Below are positions 32,724-42,860 of a stretch of 42,860 nucleotides of DNA, one piece after another. The position numbers and the translations under genes are program-made. Origin of the DNA: Batkoa obscura. Taxonomy: Eukaryota; Entomophthoromycota; Entomophthoromycetes; Entomophthorales; Batkoaceae. The stretch spans positions 1 through 42,860 of the forward strand of contig JASVEC010000142.1 in assembly GCA_030770535.1 (NCBI GenBank). The letters are read 5' to 3'. The notes below the pieces were generated by a model. The model was given only the letters and a program-made list of their open reading frames with translations. It ran no database searches and had not been told where the DNA came from. Position 1 is the stretch's first letter; each line of letters opens with the position of its first letter.

Positions 32724-34525
32724 ATGCAAACTTTCATAACTAAACTTCCAAGTGGAATTTTTGAAAACTTCAATACAATAGGGAGGAGTACACAATATAA
32801 ACATTGTAATTCATTTACATCAATTTTAAGAGCTACTTATAACAACCTAAGGTTTATGGAATTTTATAATAAAACAAAACAAAGAAAAGATATATTATCA
32901 AAGTTTACTATCAATAATAATAAACTTAATCAAGTAATCTATAAAATTAGTGCTTTAAGGGAAACAGGAAATAAAAGTCAGCAAGTAGCGTTATTATCAA
33001 CTATAGCTTCAGTATATTCTTTTGATGAATATAAGAGTTTTGGGTTTAATATAAATAGAAATCAATATGATTATTCAAAAACAAGTAATAATAATAAAAT
33101 ATCAACATTAAAACCTATTATTAAAAATACAAAAAAATTATAAAGATGACTAAATTGAAACTATCATACAATATTTACTAAATGATTCAACTATTTCATC
33201 AAGATTTAATAAAAAAAATAATGATAGTAAATATTTATCAGATAATATATATATATTAAATAAAAGTAGAAGAATGATATATAGTAAATATTTGAATGAT
33301 GTATAGTAAATATTTGAATGATCTAAGAGATAAAGCAGTAGCTAGGTCAACGTTCTTTAAATATATACCAACTAATTTCAAAAATCCAGCAAGAAAAACG
33401 GATCTATGTAATATATGTGCTCAGTATACAGTTAGAAAAAAGTTATTTGAAAATAAAATAAATACAGCAAAAAACAAAGCAGAGAAGAAGAAATTTTCAA
33501 CGAAGAAGAAAAATTATACAAATTACATAAATTCTGTATTGATACTCAAAAAATTAAATAACAAAAGTTGTATAATAGTTTTAGATTTTAAACAAAATAT
33601 GGAAATAGGGACAAGACCAGATTCAATAAATCTAGATGATTATAATAAACAAGCTATATCAGTATTAGGCTTTGGTGTATTATATTTAAAAGATGATAAA
33701 ACAATAGGCAAAGTTTACTTTGATTATTCATCTGAAATATTGAATCATGATTCAGCATATGGGGATGTATTTTTGTGTTTAAGAACTTTATTAATAGCTT
33801 TTCCACTCAAATAGTGCTTAAAAAATGGAAAAATAATGAAACTAAAAAAAACAGCCTCATATGCAGGAGATTGTCTAATCAATTTAATCTCTACAGAGCT
33901 TCTATTTAAAAAGTTTACAAAAATTAATATATGGGCAGATACAGGAAATCATTTTAGATCCCAAGAGTTTCTACACTATATGTTTAAAGAAATTCATAAA
34001 ATAAATAGTAGTTTGAATGTTAATCTTAATTTTTTTGCTGAGCATCATGGAAAAAGTATAGTTGATGGACATTTTGGAAACCTTTCAAAATGGAAAAGTA
34101 GTTTTGAAGCGTTAGGTAAAATAGAAGATATCAATCAATTAATTTCAAGATTTGAGGCTTTTATTTGCGAGCATAATAAAATTAATAACTCGACTGTTAA
34201 TAATAGGAAAACAGATATAATTTTTAAAAAGTATAAAAGAAACAAAAATACAAAAAGAATAATAGAGATGCAGGGCATTAAGAAGTATTTACATTTTATT
34301 AAACATAACAATAAACTACATTGTTATCCAGTATCTGATACATCAAAAAAAAGCGATATAGTTCCAATTAAAGTTATAAAGTCTATAGAGAATAGAAAAA
34401 TTAAAACATCAGTCCCAGCTTACCTTACGAAGATAACAGAGAATTTAAAAATTTCGATATTTACTAAACAAGTAAGTAGTTTGTTGAATGATAGAAATAG
34501 ATTGTTAAATGTTAGGATTACTTAA
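32724..34525 (+). pseudogene. transposase gene of copy 3, disrupted
   Basis: Frames 32724-33143, 33296-33814 and 33836-34525. The middle frame reads through IIVLDFKQNMEIGTRPDS and VLGFGVLYLKDDKTIGK to NHDSAYG before entering the MITE, so in this region it is the most open of the three copies; but between the C-x2-C motif and LDFKQN the reading frame differs from copy 1 (one A fewer near 33488), giving an out-of-frame stretch. It shares the 22-bp duplication (33273-33316), the upstream stop and the frameshift. Confidence 0.8.
33758..33862 (+). repeat. MITE copy 21, inside transposase of copy 3
   Basis: Same position and near-identical sequence as MITE copy 6 in transposon copy 1: one insertion event in a common ancestor, or gene conversion between the copies. 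Confidence 0.95.
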
Positions 34526-34975
34526 GTTATTAATAGCTAAGCTAATAAATAGTCAAAGAACAAGTAAGTGTAATAATATGTAAAACTATTATTACTTGTA
34601 CTATATAGGGATGGTTAATTATAGTTTTGGGGCTAACCACTCCCTCCCATGCAGCTATTTATTAACTTGGCAATATATTAATAATGTAATTATAACATTA
34701 AAATAGTTTATTTATTTGATAATAAATCTACAATGTTGGTTATAAAGCAGTTGATAATAAATATTTCTCAATTAAACTTTATAAGAACATGTATTTAAGA
34801 TCTAGTAGAAATTCAACTAACTTACATTATGACCTATAATAGAATGATTTAGAACTGTGTTTGGGTACTTTTGTTTTAATAAAAAAGTTGATTTTATAGA
34901 ATTTTAAGCGAAGTTTTTAAAATACAAAATATTTAAAAATTGAATAAAATAATGAAACTAATTCAGACAACCCCA

Positions 34976-35384
34976 TATATTGTATTGAATAATTTTGTTT
35001 TTTAAATAAGATCAAACTTTGTGCTTTTTTTAACAAGGTTATAAACCTAGTTTCAGCTTATTTAATAATATTCTTTTATTAATTAAAAACTAGTTAACTA
35101 TATTTTATATATAAGTATATTTAAAAGTAAAATTTTAAAATCTAGTTTAAATATGGGGATGTGTTTTTTGATTTTATCACTTCTATTTTTTAAGCGCTAT
35201 TTGAGTCGAAAAGCTATTAGTAAAATTCTTAAACAAAAAAACACATCCCCATATTGTTTAAATTAAATTTATGCTACAATTATACATGAGTTAAATAGAC
35301 ACCCATATTATCGATATCAAAACTTCGCAATTTTTCATCGGCTATTTATTAGCTTTATATAATGTCATTTTCAATTAACGACAC
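34976..35384. other. right border of transposon island
   Basis: AT-rich sequence between transposon copy 3 and the tRNA gene, with MITE copy 22 as its only recognisable feature. Confidence 0.6.
35151..35254 (-). repeat. MITE copy 22
   Basis: TATGGGGATGTGTTTTTTGA to AAACACATCCCCATATT: the most symmetrical ends of all copies. It lies 130 bp from the tRNA-Ala gene. Confidence 0.9.
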
Positions 35385-35457
35385 GGGGAACTAGCTCAGA
35401 TGGTAGAGCGCTCGCTTAGCATGCGAGAGGCACCGGGATCGATGCCCGGGTTCTCCA
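35385..35457 (+). tRNA. tRNA-Ala (anticodon AGC)
   Basis: A 73-nt cloverleaf: acceptor GGGGAAC / GTTCTCC plus discriminator A, D-arm GCTC...GAGC, anticodon stem CTCGC / GCGAG around loop TTAGCAT, T-stem CCGGG / CCCGG around loop ATCGATG. Position 54 is A, as is usual in eukaryotic tRNA-Ala. The G3:T70 identity pair of alanine tRNAs is present (third base G, paired with T of GTTCTCC). No intron, and TTTTC follows, a weak Pol III terminator. Confidence 0.97.
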
Positions 35458-36563
35458 TTTTCTTCATTAAAAGAATAAGACTGACATATCTATCCAGTCT
35501 GAAAGTAGTTTTGATCAGTAAAGCCTAAAAAGTTTAGCTGATCAAAAATTGATTTGGTTAGCAACTATTCGAAGTTTTATCAGTCAAATATTATTTTATG
35601 TTAAATTCACTTCAAAGAGGTCAACTAAGTAAAATTTTACAAAATTGGTGAGGCTCAAGAGGGTATATAGAAGTAATCTAATTTTCTTAGCAGCTTAGCA
35701 AAAGTCGATAAAATAAAATAGTTACAGCTTCAAATTTTTCAATATTAGCTATTAACTAATAGTTATATTATAGTGGCTTTTATTTTTTAAGTAATATATA
35801 AATCTAAGGTTCAGTCATCTTAATTTTATTAAATCTCAACTGCTTTATTCTTGCATTTTGATTAAAAAATACATTATTTGAATAAATGCATGTATTATTT
35901 CAAGTTTGAAAGTATAAAATTTGTTTGAAATCAACTGGTTACAAAGATAGAGTCTAACAGAAAGCAAAGGTTTTAAATAACAATATGTATAAACATCATA
36001 TTATAATGTTAATTTATTATTCTTTAGTGAATGTTGCTATTATTCAATAAAGGAGATTTATTAGCCAATAAAATTTACTATGCTATTGTTACTTTTAATG
36101 AGTCATAATTTATAACTATAAGATCAATTATCAAAGACAAACTATAAAAAATAGATTGTTATATTTAATCGAATTGTTATTATCATTTATAAGGGGATAT
36201 AAAACATTATATACCTATACATTAAATAACATATATTAATATGCTATCATTAGTTTATTATTATTATATATTAAATATTCCCGAGCTTAATTTTAAACCA
36301 CTTGTTAATCTAGAGTGAAGTAGAATAAAGCTACATCATTTTTGATGTTAATAGGTCAAGAATTACTAACTTTGGGAATTATTGACACTTTTTGCAAACT
36401 TTATATGATTATATCTGAACCCTTAGAATATTCTCAATAATAATGTAAGTATAAAATAAAATTATCATAAATAAAATCATTTGCTTTTCTCTTATATCAA
36501 AGTAGAAATTAAAGTAAATGTAAATAGCTTTATAGTAAACTTTAAACGTTAATTGTTAATTAG
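35458..36563. other. intergenic region upstream of ASN1
   Basis: About 1.1 kb of AT-rich DNA between the tRNA and ASN1, with no MITE, no supported frame and no RNA gene seen. The ASN1 promoter must be here; no specific element is identified. Confidence 0.5.
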
Positions 36564-38381
36564 ATGTGTGGTATCTTTGCTATCCTTAACTATTACTCGG
36601 ATATTGAAAATATTCGTTCAAAGGCTTTAAGCCACTCTAAACTGTAATATTATATTTATATAATAATAATAACAGCTAATACATTTTTTAGTTTAAGACA
36701 TCGTGGGCCTGATTGGAGTGGATGTAAAGTTTCAGGAAACAACTTATTTAGTCATGAACGTTTAGCTATTGTTGGTGTTGGTAATATTAATATTTTTCAA
36801 TTTGTTCCTTTTATATTTATTTTACACTTAATAATAAATAGATTCTGGTTCTCAACCTCTTACTAATTCTGATGATTCTATTATCCTTACTGTCAATGGT
36901 GAAATTTACAACCATATCGAGCTTCGTAAATTATTAAAAAATGAGGTTACTTTCAAAACTCATTCTGATTGTGAAGTTATCATTCACTTAGTAAGTATAT
37001 ATATATTAAATTGATTAATAGTCTAACTGTTGTTTAGTATGCTGAAATGGGCTCAGAATTAGTAAACCATTTAAGAGGAATGTTTAGCTTTGTTCTTTTT
37101 GATGCAAAAAATGGACGTCATATTGTAGCGCGTGACCCTATCGGTATCACTACTTTATACTATGGTTTCCACTCATCCCATCCAGAAACTCTTTACTATG
37201 CCAGTGAAATGAAAGCTTTACAAGAGTCATGTGATAACATTAAATCCTTCCCACCTGGTCATATTTATGATTCTAACACTGGGAAATTTGAACGTTACTT
37301 CAATCCTTCTTGGTTAGATGGCTCTAAAGTTCCTTCCACTCCATTAGATCTTAAAGTACTTCGTGAAAGTTTAGAACAATCCGTTCGTCGCCGCCTTATG
37401 GCTGAAGTACCATTTGGTGTACTCTTGAGTGGTGGTTTAGATTCCAGTCTTATTGCATCAATTGCTGCACGTGAAGCTGAAAAGTCATTAGGTTTACCTG
37501 ATGAAGATGGATCAGCTATTGCCAACTGGCCAAAAATTCATTCCTTTTCTATTGGTTTACCAGGATCACCTGATTTAGAAGCAGCTCAAGAAGTAGCTAA
37601 GTTCATCGGTACTAAACATCATGCCTTAACATTTACTATCGAAGAAGCCCATGATGCTTTAGAAGATGTTATCTATCATCTTGAAACTTATGATGTAACT
37701 ACTATCCGTGCTTCAACTCCAATGTACTTATTGAGTCGTAAAATCAAAGCTATGGGAGTTAAGATGGTGCTTTCTGGAGAAGGTAGTGACGAAGTATTTG
37801 GTGGGTATCTTTACTTCCATGCCGCACCAACTAAAGGTGATCTTCATGAAGAGACAGTTACCAGAGTTAAAAACCTTCATTTAGCAGATTGTTTAAGAGC
37901 TAACAAATCTACCATGGCCTGGGGACTTGAAGCACGTGTACCTTTCTTAGACACCGACTATTTAGATCTTTGTATGAATATCGATCCTGAAGAGAAAATG
38001 ATCAAAACAGAACTTCAAAGAATGGAAAAATATATTCTACGTAAAGCTTTTGATACCCCTGAACATCCTTATCTCCCACATAATATCTTATGGCGTCAAA
38101 AAGAGCAATTCTCAGATGGCGTAGGATATTCTTGGATTGACTCTTTAAAAGAAAGAGCTGAAAGAGAAGTAACAGAAGAACAACTAGCTAAAGCTGGAGA
38201 AAGATGGAGCCATGATACCCCTACTACTAAAGAAGCTTACTGGTATCGTATCATCTTTGATCGTCTTTTCACTAACCCATCATCTCAATATACTGTTGAA
38301 CGCTGGATCCCAAGAAAAGATTGGGGTTGCCCTGAAGATCCATCTGGTCGTGCACAAAAGATACATGAAAAAGCATATTAA
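36564..38381 (+). CDS. ASN1: asparagine synthetase (glutamine-hydrolysing)
   Basis: Makes asparagine from aspartate, ATP and glutamine in the cytosol. Four exons: 36564-36643, 36692-36780, 36842-36990, 37038-38381 (introns 47-61 nt), 553 residues, the usual AsnB length. It starts MCGIFAILN, where Cys2 is the glutaminase nucleophile after Met removal. The N-terminal class II amidotransferase domain has [19 protein letters not shown] and NGEIYNH; the C-terminal synthetase domain has the PP-loop [11 protein letters not shown] (about residue 247), [11 protein letters not shown] and LEARVPFLD. Introns crowd the 5' end and the last exon is long. It converges on the gene at 38464 with only 82 bp between stops. 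Confidence 0.97.
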
Positions 38382-38463
38382 AAAAGGATTCTATTTTTAT
38401 AGATAAAATATAAAAAACAGTAAATAAAATAACACAATTAAATTTAAATTATTGTTTATTCTT

Positions 38464-40574
38464 TTATTTTGAACTTTTAAGTTTCGATTGTAATACTTTC
38501 ATTTTAGCTATTAATTCTGAATGATAAGGTAAGATTTGAGTATTAATTAGTTCGTTTAAAGGCACATCGACATGGTTAATCAAATTATTTTGTTGTAACT
38601 GAATTAACTCATTATTTATTGTATTATTTAATGTTTCAAAATCAACTATTAATTTATTCCCATAACTATTCCATTCTTTTACAAAATAAACTACATTTAA
38701 TAATGATAGTATAATGGATGATGTAATGAGTAAGGTAGGTGTTACTGAGGGATGTAATGGGTAAGATAGACTAAGCTGCGTAAAAGATACACATAATAGT
38801 TGAAATATAATGGACTTAGTTATTATTTCTTCTTGTTTCTTTGATACTTCATCAATCACTTTGATACTACTTATTAAATTATTAATTACGATAATGATAT
38901 CTTTTAGTTTATTAGGAAATAAGTTTAAATTGACATAATTTATAGTTAAAGTTGGTCTATTGTTTGTTATATCCTGTAGTTTCTTACTTTTCTGATCCCA
39001 AAAGTGTTGTAATTTTATGTTATTATAGCTTTGTATTTTATTAACTTCGCTTTCAATGTTAAAATTAAAATTCGACTCTTTCATTTTTGCTATCACTTTA
39101 AAATAAGATAATGGGAAATTGGCTATTAAATTACCAACGTTTAATGTAATTTTTTGCTGCTTAATCAACTCTACTAAACTAGTACTCTGTTCAGGCGTAT
39201 TTAATAAATTTAATTGTTTAATCTCATTACTTAATTCTTGTTTCGCTTTTTCCATTTCATTTAAAATAGCTTCACATTCCTTAATAATATCTTTAGATAC
39301 TTGAATCCTTGACTGTATATTTTTTTCACATATGTCAATTAAATATTCTTTTCTTCTATTAAATGTATTCACTTTCATATCACTCAAATCCTTTCGGTTA
39401 AATACTTTTTCCTTTAATAATGACAAATTAGACTGTAACCAATTATCTTGATAAGCTATAGCATTGGATGTGGATTCTTTTAATAAACTATAAGCATTAT
39501 TTCCTTTAGAGATATTTATGTTACAAAACTCAATGTTCAAATGTGGAAAATTATGTTTGAACAAAGTTTGAATTGAAATTTGTATATTTTCATCACATTT
39601 ATCAGCTAATATCATTAAACTGTCTTTTAAATAATCTAATGCTAAGCTGTTTTGTTTTAAATAATAACTCAAATTTAATGCCGTCTCAAAACTAGATAAT
39701 ACAACAATACTATAATCTCTTACTCTATCAATCCTTGTTAATTCATCATATCCTTTCGTTAGCCATACTTCGATATGCTTATCATTATTTTTAAGTTTAC
39801 TCGAATTAAGTTTGCATTTTAAAATTGTTTGATTAATTATACTAGTACCATCATTTATCGCATTAATATAACTAAGTGAAGAATAGTCTGAAAACTTTGA
39901 GTTGCTTACTTCTTTTTGGGTAAATTGAACTTCTTGAATGCTCTTATTTTCATCTATTTTTTTATAAGTACTACTAAAACTACTATCATTATTACTATCA
40001 AACGGAGAGTCCAGTAGGCATTTAACTAAATCTATTCCCTTTGTTAATGTTTCATCTAATACTATAACTAAAATAAAATAAATTAAACTTGTTAGTACAA
40101 ATATCGAGTATTATAATTACCTTTGTAGATTATAGGGTCATTTAAAAATAGTTGTTCATTTAGACTATCCTCCGGTAGTAAATCAACTGATACGTATTTA
40201 TCTGAAGGATGAAAATACCAAGTCAAATTTTGATACTCTTTATAAATAGAAACTAATTCATCTGATTTATCATTAATGTCATCATGATTTATTATGTTAT
40301 AATCTATATTCTCTACATTATTATCCTTATCAACGTTATATATTGCTTTAACTCCATTTTTATTATCAGAATTAAAGATGTCATTTGAAATTAGTGAGAA
40401 AAAATTCTTAATACTAAATCCTCGTCTATTTGTCTTTAAAAAGGATGGATCTATTTTTGATTTATAGATACAATTGCTGAGACTAACCTTTTTATTTGAA
40501 CAACTACTAATATTATTTATACTTCTTAACTTCAATATATTCTGACTGTTTTTTACTTTATTTAATAATACCAT
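38464..40574 (-). CDS. unidentified, probably mitochondrial membrane protein
   Basis: Two exons, 40574-40121 and 40067-38464 (53-nt intron), 685 residues. The N-terminus is basic and free of early acidic residues (MVLLNKVKNSQNILKLRS), like a mitochondrial presequence. Then WYFHPSDKYVSVDLLPED and NDPIIYK, VIVLDETLTKGIDLVKCLL, VWLTKGYDELTRIDRVRD, a long helical Lys/Glu-rich region with coiled-coil character (about 390-480), and near the C-terminus two hydrophobic segments in hairpin arrangement (SIIFQLLCVSFTQLSL and LLITSSIILSLLNVVYF). This plan, a dynamin-like looking body with a C-terminal membrane hairpin and presequence, reminds me of the fungal Mmc1 family (mitochondrial inner membrane, partner of Mdm33), but I cannot confirm this without a search. 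Confidence 0.6.
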
Positions 40575-40794
40575 TTTAGTGTTAAAAGTTTGAAAGTAAG
40601 AATGTTTCTTTTGAAATGACGATTTTTAATGCAAAATTTCATCATTTTCAAAGTTCAAAGTTTATAAATTCCTTACTTTCACATCAAATATCAAAATAAT
40701 AGTGATAATAGATAAGAGATAATATATGAACAAAGTATAGAAATACGATATAAAAATAAATTTAATTATTTCACTAGAATTTATTAAAACATAA

Positions 40795-41099
40795 CTATAA
40801 AGCACAAACTTCCTTTCCAGTTTTTTTGATTGCTTCAAAAACTTGGTCTTTGGTAGCAGTGCTGGTAGTGACAGTTACTTTTTGTTCTTCCATGTTAATA
40901 TCGACTTTGTCAACACCTACGAAATTGATTTTAATAAACTACTCATCTTTTTAAAAAAATAATACCTTCTAATCTTCCAAGTGCTTTGTTAACAGCGTTG
41001 GAGCAGCCAGAGCAAGTCATTTTTACAGTAAATTCGTAAGTCTATGAAATTTTTTAGTATTGTTAAGTATTTTCATATTCGATTTTAACTTACACTCAT
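40795..41099 (-). CDS. ATX1: copper metallochaperone Atx1
   Basis: Small cytosolic Cu(I) carrier that delivers copper to the Golgi P-type ATPase Ccc2. Three exons: 41099-41094, 41041-40966, 40916-40795; 67 residues. The first coding exon is only six bases (ATG AGT), so the gene is invisible to a simple frame scan. The HMA fold is complete: TYEFTVKMTCSGCSNAVNKA with the MTCxxC copper site, then LGRLEGVDKVDINMEEQ and VFEAIKKTGKEV, where the Lys in KKTGK is the conserved loop-5 lysine of Atx1 that balances the bound thiolates. Start chosen because donor GTAAGT follows directly and no other ATG fits. Confidence 0.95.
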
Positions 41100-41507
41100 T
41101 TTGTTTTTAAATATTCTAAAATGTTTCTAGAAAAAAAAGAAAATCTTATGTTTTATAGTTGAATTGGATGGTAGTAATTTAAACCAATTAAAAACCAAGA
41201 ATTATTTTGATGCCACTGCTATTAATTAACTTAGAACCATTATTAATTGACATCTTAAATCTTAAATGAATTATAGTTTCATTTATTAAATAAAGTACTT
41301 TATTTACAAAATAACTTCAAATAGATTTATTATATTTAGAAATTAATTCATTAATGAAAGAAATTGTTATATATAATATAAACTTTATTCTTTCTATAAC
41401 TTGTTTATTTTCTAGAATAAAAATAGTTACATTATTAAGTAATTATAATATAATTCCACAATACACTTTTTGTCTATTTATATAATGAACACTGGTTTAT
41501 TGAAGAA
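41100..41507. other. intergenic gap, MOB1 3' end to ATX1 start
   Basis: AT-rich, with short TAATTA-type runs; it should hold the ATX1 promoter. No gene, repeat or RNA seen. Confidence 0.5.
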
Positions 41508-42422
41508 TTAACTACTTGAGCTAGGCTGAGGCTCTCTTTGATCAAAAGTAGCAATTAAATCTAACATTGGAGCTAACTCTTTTTGATCTGGAATCAAGTC
41601 AAATTCTTGCACTAAAAAAATAAAGTGTTTAAACGAAGTATTCAAGTGTACTTCTTGGCCTAAAACAATCACATGGTCAAAGTGGTGGTGATATAAATGA
41701 GCATATACACGATATAAGCGCTTAAATATTGTTTTTACAGTAGGTAAAAAATTTTTACCAAAAGAAATGCCTAATCTGATATAAATAAAGAGTAGATAAA
41801 TATTAAGCAAAGTACCTGTTTTAGTTGGGAATAATTTTTCATCATCTAATTGGATTTGGATCCAAGCCATTAATTTATCAACATACTCTGGTGCTGATAC
41901 TGGAATTGGTTGGTTATTCGTGCTTTCATCTGCCCAATTATAAGTATATCTAAATATGTAAAAGATTATAAATATAGGATAAGGGCGTTACTAAGATGAT
42001 TACTTAGTACCAGCCGACATTAAAGGGCAAGTGTTCTTTGTACAAAACTCAGACATGGTACCGTATAATAAATTGACCTGATTAAAAAAATCCACCGCTA
42101 TTTTTTAATAAAATAGTTAAATAAAGTCAATAAAGTCAATAAAGCCTATAATTAATTTTACTATTCATTGCCAACCATTCGTTAAGATCTTCACCTTGTG
42201 GCAACTGTACAGCGGCTCTTAAATATAATGGACCCAGAGTAGCTTCAGCATATTTTTTTAATTGATATTGTTTTGAAGCTGTAGAATTAGAGCCTGATTT
42301 TTTTGCATTCTTATATAATGTTTTAATTGTATTTGTGGATCTTATCCTATAATAATCTATTATTATTGTTTATTTAGTTTGTTTGTTTTTACATACGATG
42401 AATTAGCACTATTTGTAACCAT
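41508..42422 (-). CDS. MOB1: MOB1 kinase activator (mitotic exit/septation, Hippo-type)
   Basis: Coactivator of NDR/LATS kinases (Dbf2/Sid2) in mitotic exit and septation. Five exons: 42422-42397, 42346-42162, 42097-42004, 41949-41816, 41770-41508 (introns 45-64 nt), 233 residues. Family motifs in order: [60 protein letters not shown] with two zinc ligands (C-x4-C), [37 protein letters not shown] with the zinc histidines, and [18 protein letters not shown]. The N-terminal extension is short ([20 protein letters not shown]). Divergent from the edge gene at 42767. Confidence 0.96.
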
Positions 42423-42766
42423 TTTTTAATTTAAATAAAAAGAATAAATTTATAAGTCTATTTCTATTTTTATTTTTATAATTTTAAAATAGTAAAATAA
42501 AATATTGAAATAATGTGACATTGAACTTCCTTATTTAAAATACTTTGTTAAAAGTATATCAATGAAGGTACCTAATGTTATTACAAATTGGTATTTATCA
42601 TCAATCATTTTTGAATTCATATCATTATATTATTGTATTATTACTACTAAATAATATTAAACTGTTCATAGTCTACTCAAATTAATTTCATTGGTTAATT
42701 TTATGTTAAATTCATAGAGCTAGTTTTATAAACAAACAAAAATTCTTTCTTTTTAATAAAAGTAAA
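42423..42766. promoter_or_regulatory. divergent promoter region, MOB1 / edge gene
   Basis: 344 bp of AT-rich DNA between two divergent start codons. No specific site recognised. Confidence 0.4.
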
Positions 42767-42860
42767 ATGTCCATGACTAATATTCAAGAAAAAATCGATG
42801 AGCCAAGTAAATATCATTAATAATAATAGATGACATATGTTGATGTAAAGCAGTTTTAGG
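42767..42860 (+). CDS. first exon of an unknown gene (cut by window edge)
   Basis: ATG at 42767 opens MSMTNIQEKIDEP and is followed by a good intron, GTAAATAT at 42807 to GCAGTTTTAG at 42859; the single last base begins exon 2. Thirteen codons give no clue to function. The clean donor, branch-like TGATGTAA and acceptor are the support for a real gene. Confidence 0.5.

Larger units (their letters stand above)
32446..34975 (+). mobile_element. DDE DNA transposon, copy 3
   Basis: 2530 bp with one MITE (33758-33862). Left end TGGGGCTGTCCTAATTGG preceded by TATA, right end ACAACCCCA followed by TATA. In its left part and right arm it shares variants with copy 2; around the internal MITE it shares them with copy 1. 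Confidence 0.9.

Noticed and set aside
37295-37525. Minus-strand frame within ASN1
   Set aside because: Antisense shadow of a conserved coding exon.

Overview
The window looks like nuclear DNA of an early-diverging (non-Dikarya) fungus. It is strongly AT-rich. Its genes are broken by many short spliceosomal introns (about 42-69 nt) and encode fungal or general eukaryotic proteins: SEC59, a CLASP/STU1, ferrochelatase, CWC27, SRR1, CGI121, a SLO-type channel, ASN1, ATX1 and MOB1. A channel of the SLO/BK family, an apparent U12-type AT-AC intron, a ferrochelatase with iron-sulphur cysteines, and a LINE whose reverse transcriptase resembles those of arbuscular mycorrhizal fungi all fit a basal fungus. 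I cannot name the species. All exon maps below are hand-spliced, and reading frame was checked across every junction except in the edge-truncated genes.

Layout. Positions 1-16.1 kb are gene-dense: SEC59 (3' part), CLASP, HEM15 (minus), CWC27 (minus), SRR1, CGI121 and the SLO-like channel (minus). From about 16.1 to 35.3 kb there is a 19-kb island with no recognisable host gene. It holds three nearly identical 2.4-2.7 kb DDE DNA transposons (17.0, 29.1 and 32.4 kb; the last two inverted to each other), at least 22 copies of a roughly 105-bp MITE across the window, remnants of a second IS1-like DDE family, remnants of older relatives of the main transposon, and a decayed LINE (22.4-25 kb). A tRNA-Ala gene sits at the right edge of the island. 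From 36.5 kb the gene-dense pattern returns: ASN1, an unidentified probably mitochondrial protein, ATX1, MOB1, and the first exon of another gene at the right edge.

The host genes are unrelated housekeeping functions: dolichol phosphate synthesis, microtubules, haem, spliceosome, circadian/SRR1, KEOPS tRNA modification, ion transport, asparagine synthesis, copper delivery and mitotic exit. There is no pathway cluster. The most interesting signals are: (i) an AT-AC minor-class intron in SRR1; (ii) a SLO-family channel whose selectivity-filter position reads TSGFSS instead of TVGYGD; (iii) a MITE family whose ends and subterminal sequence resemble the resident transposon, with two empty-site comparisons inside the window; (iv) transposon copies that share the same coding defects, so they were probably mobilised in trans, and that have mosaic ancestry pointing to gene conversion; and (v) a large near-palindrome made of two inverted MITE-plus-transposon blocks.
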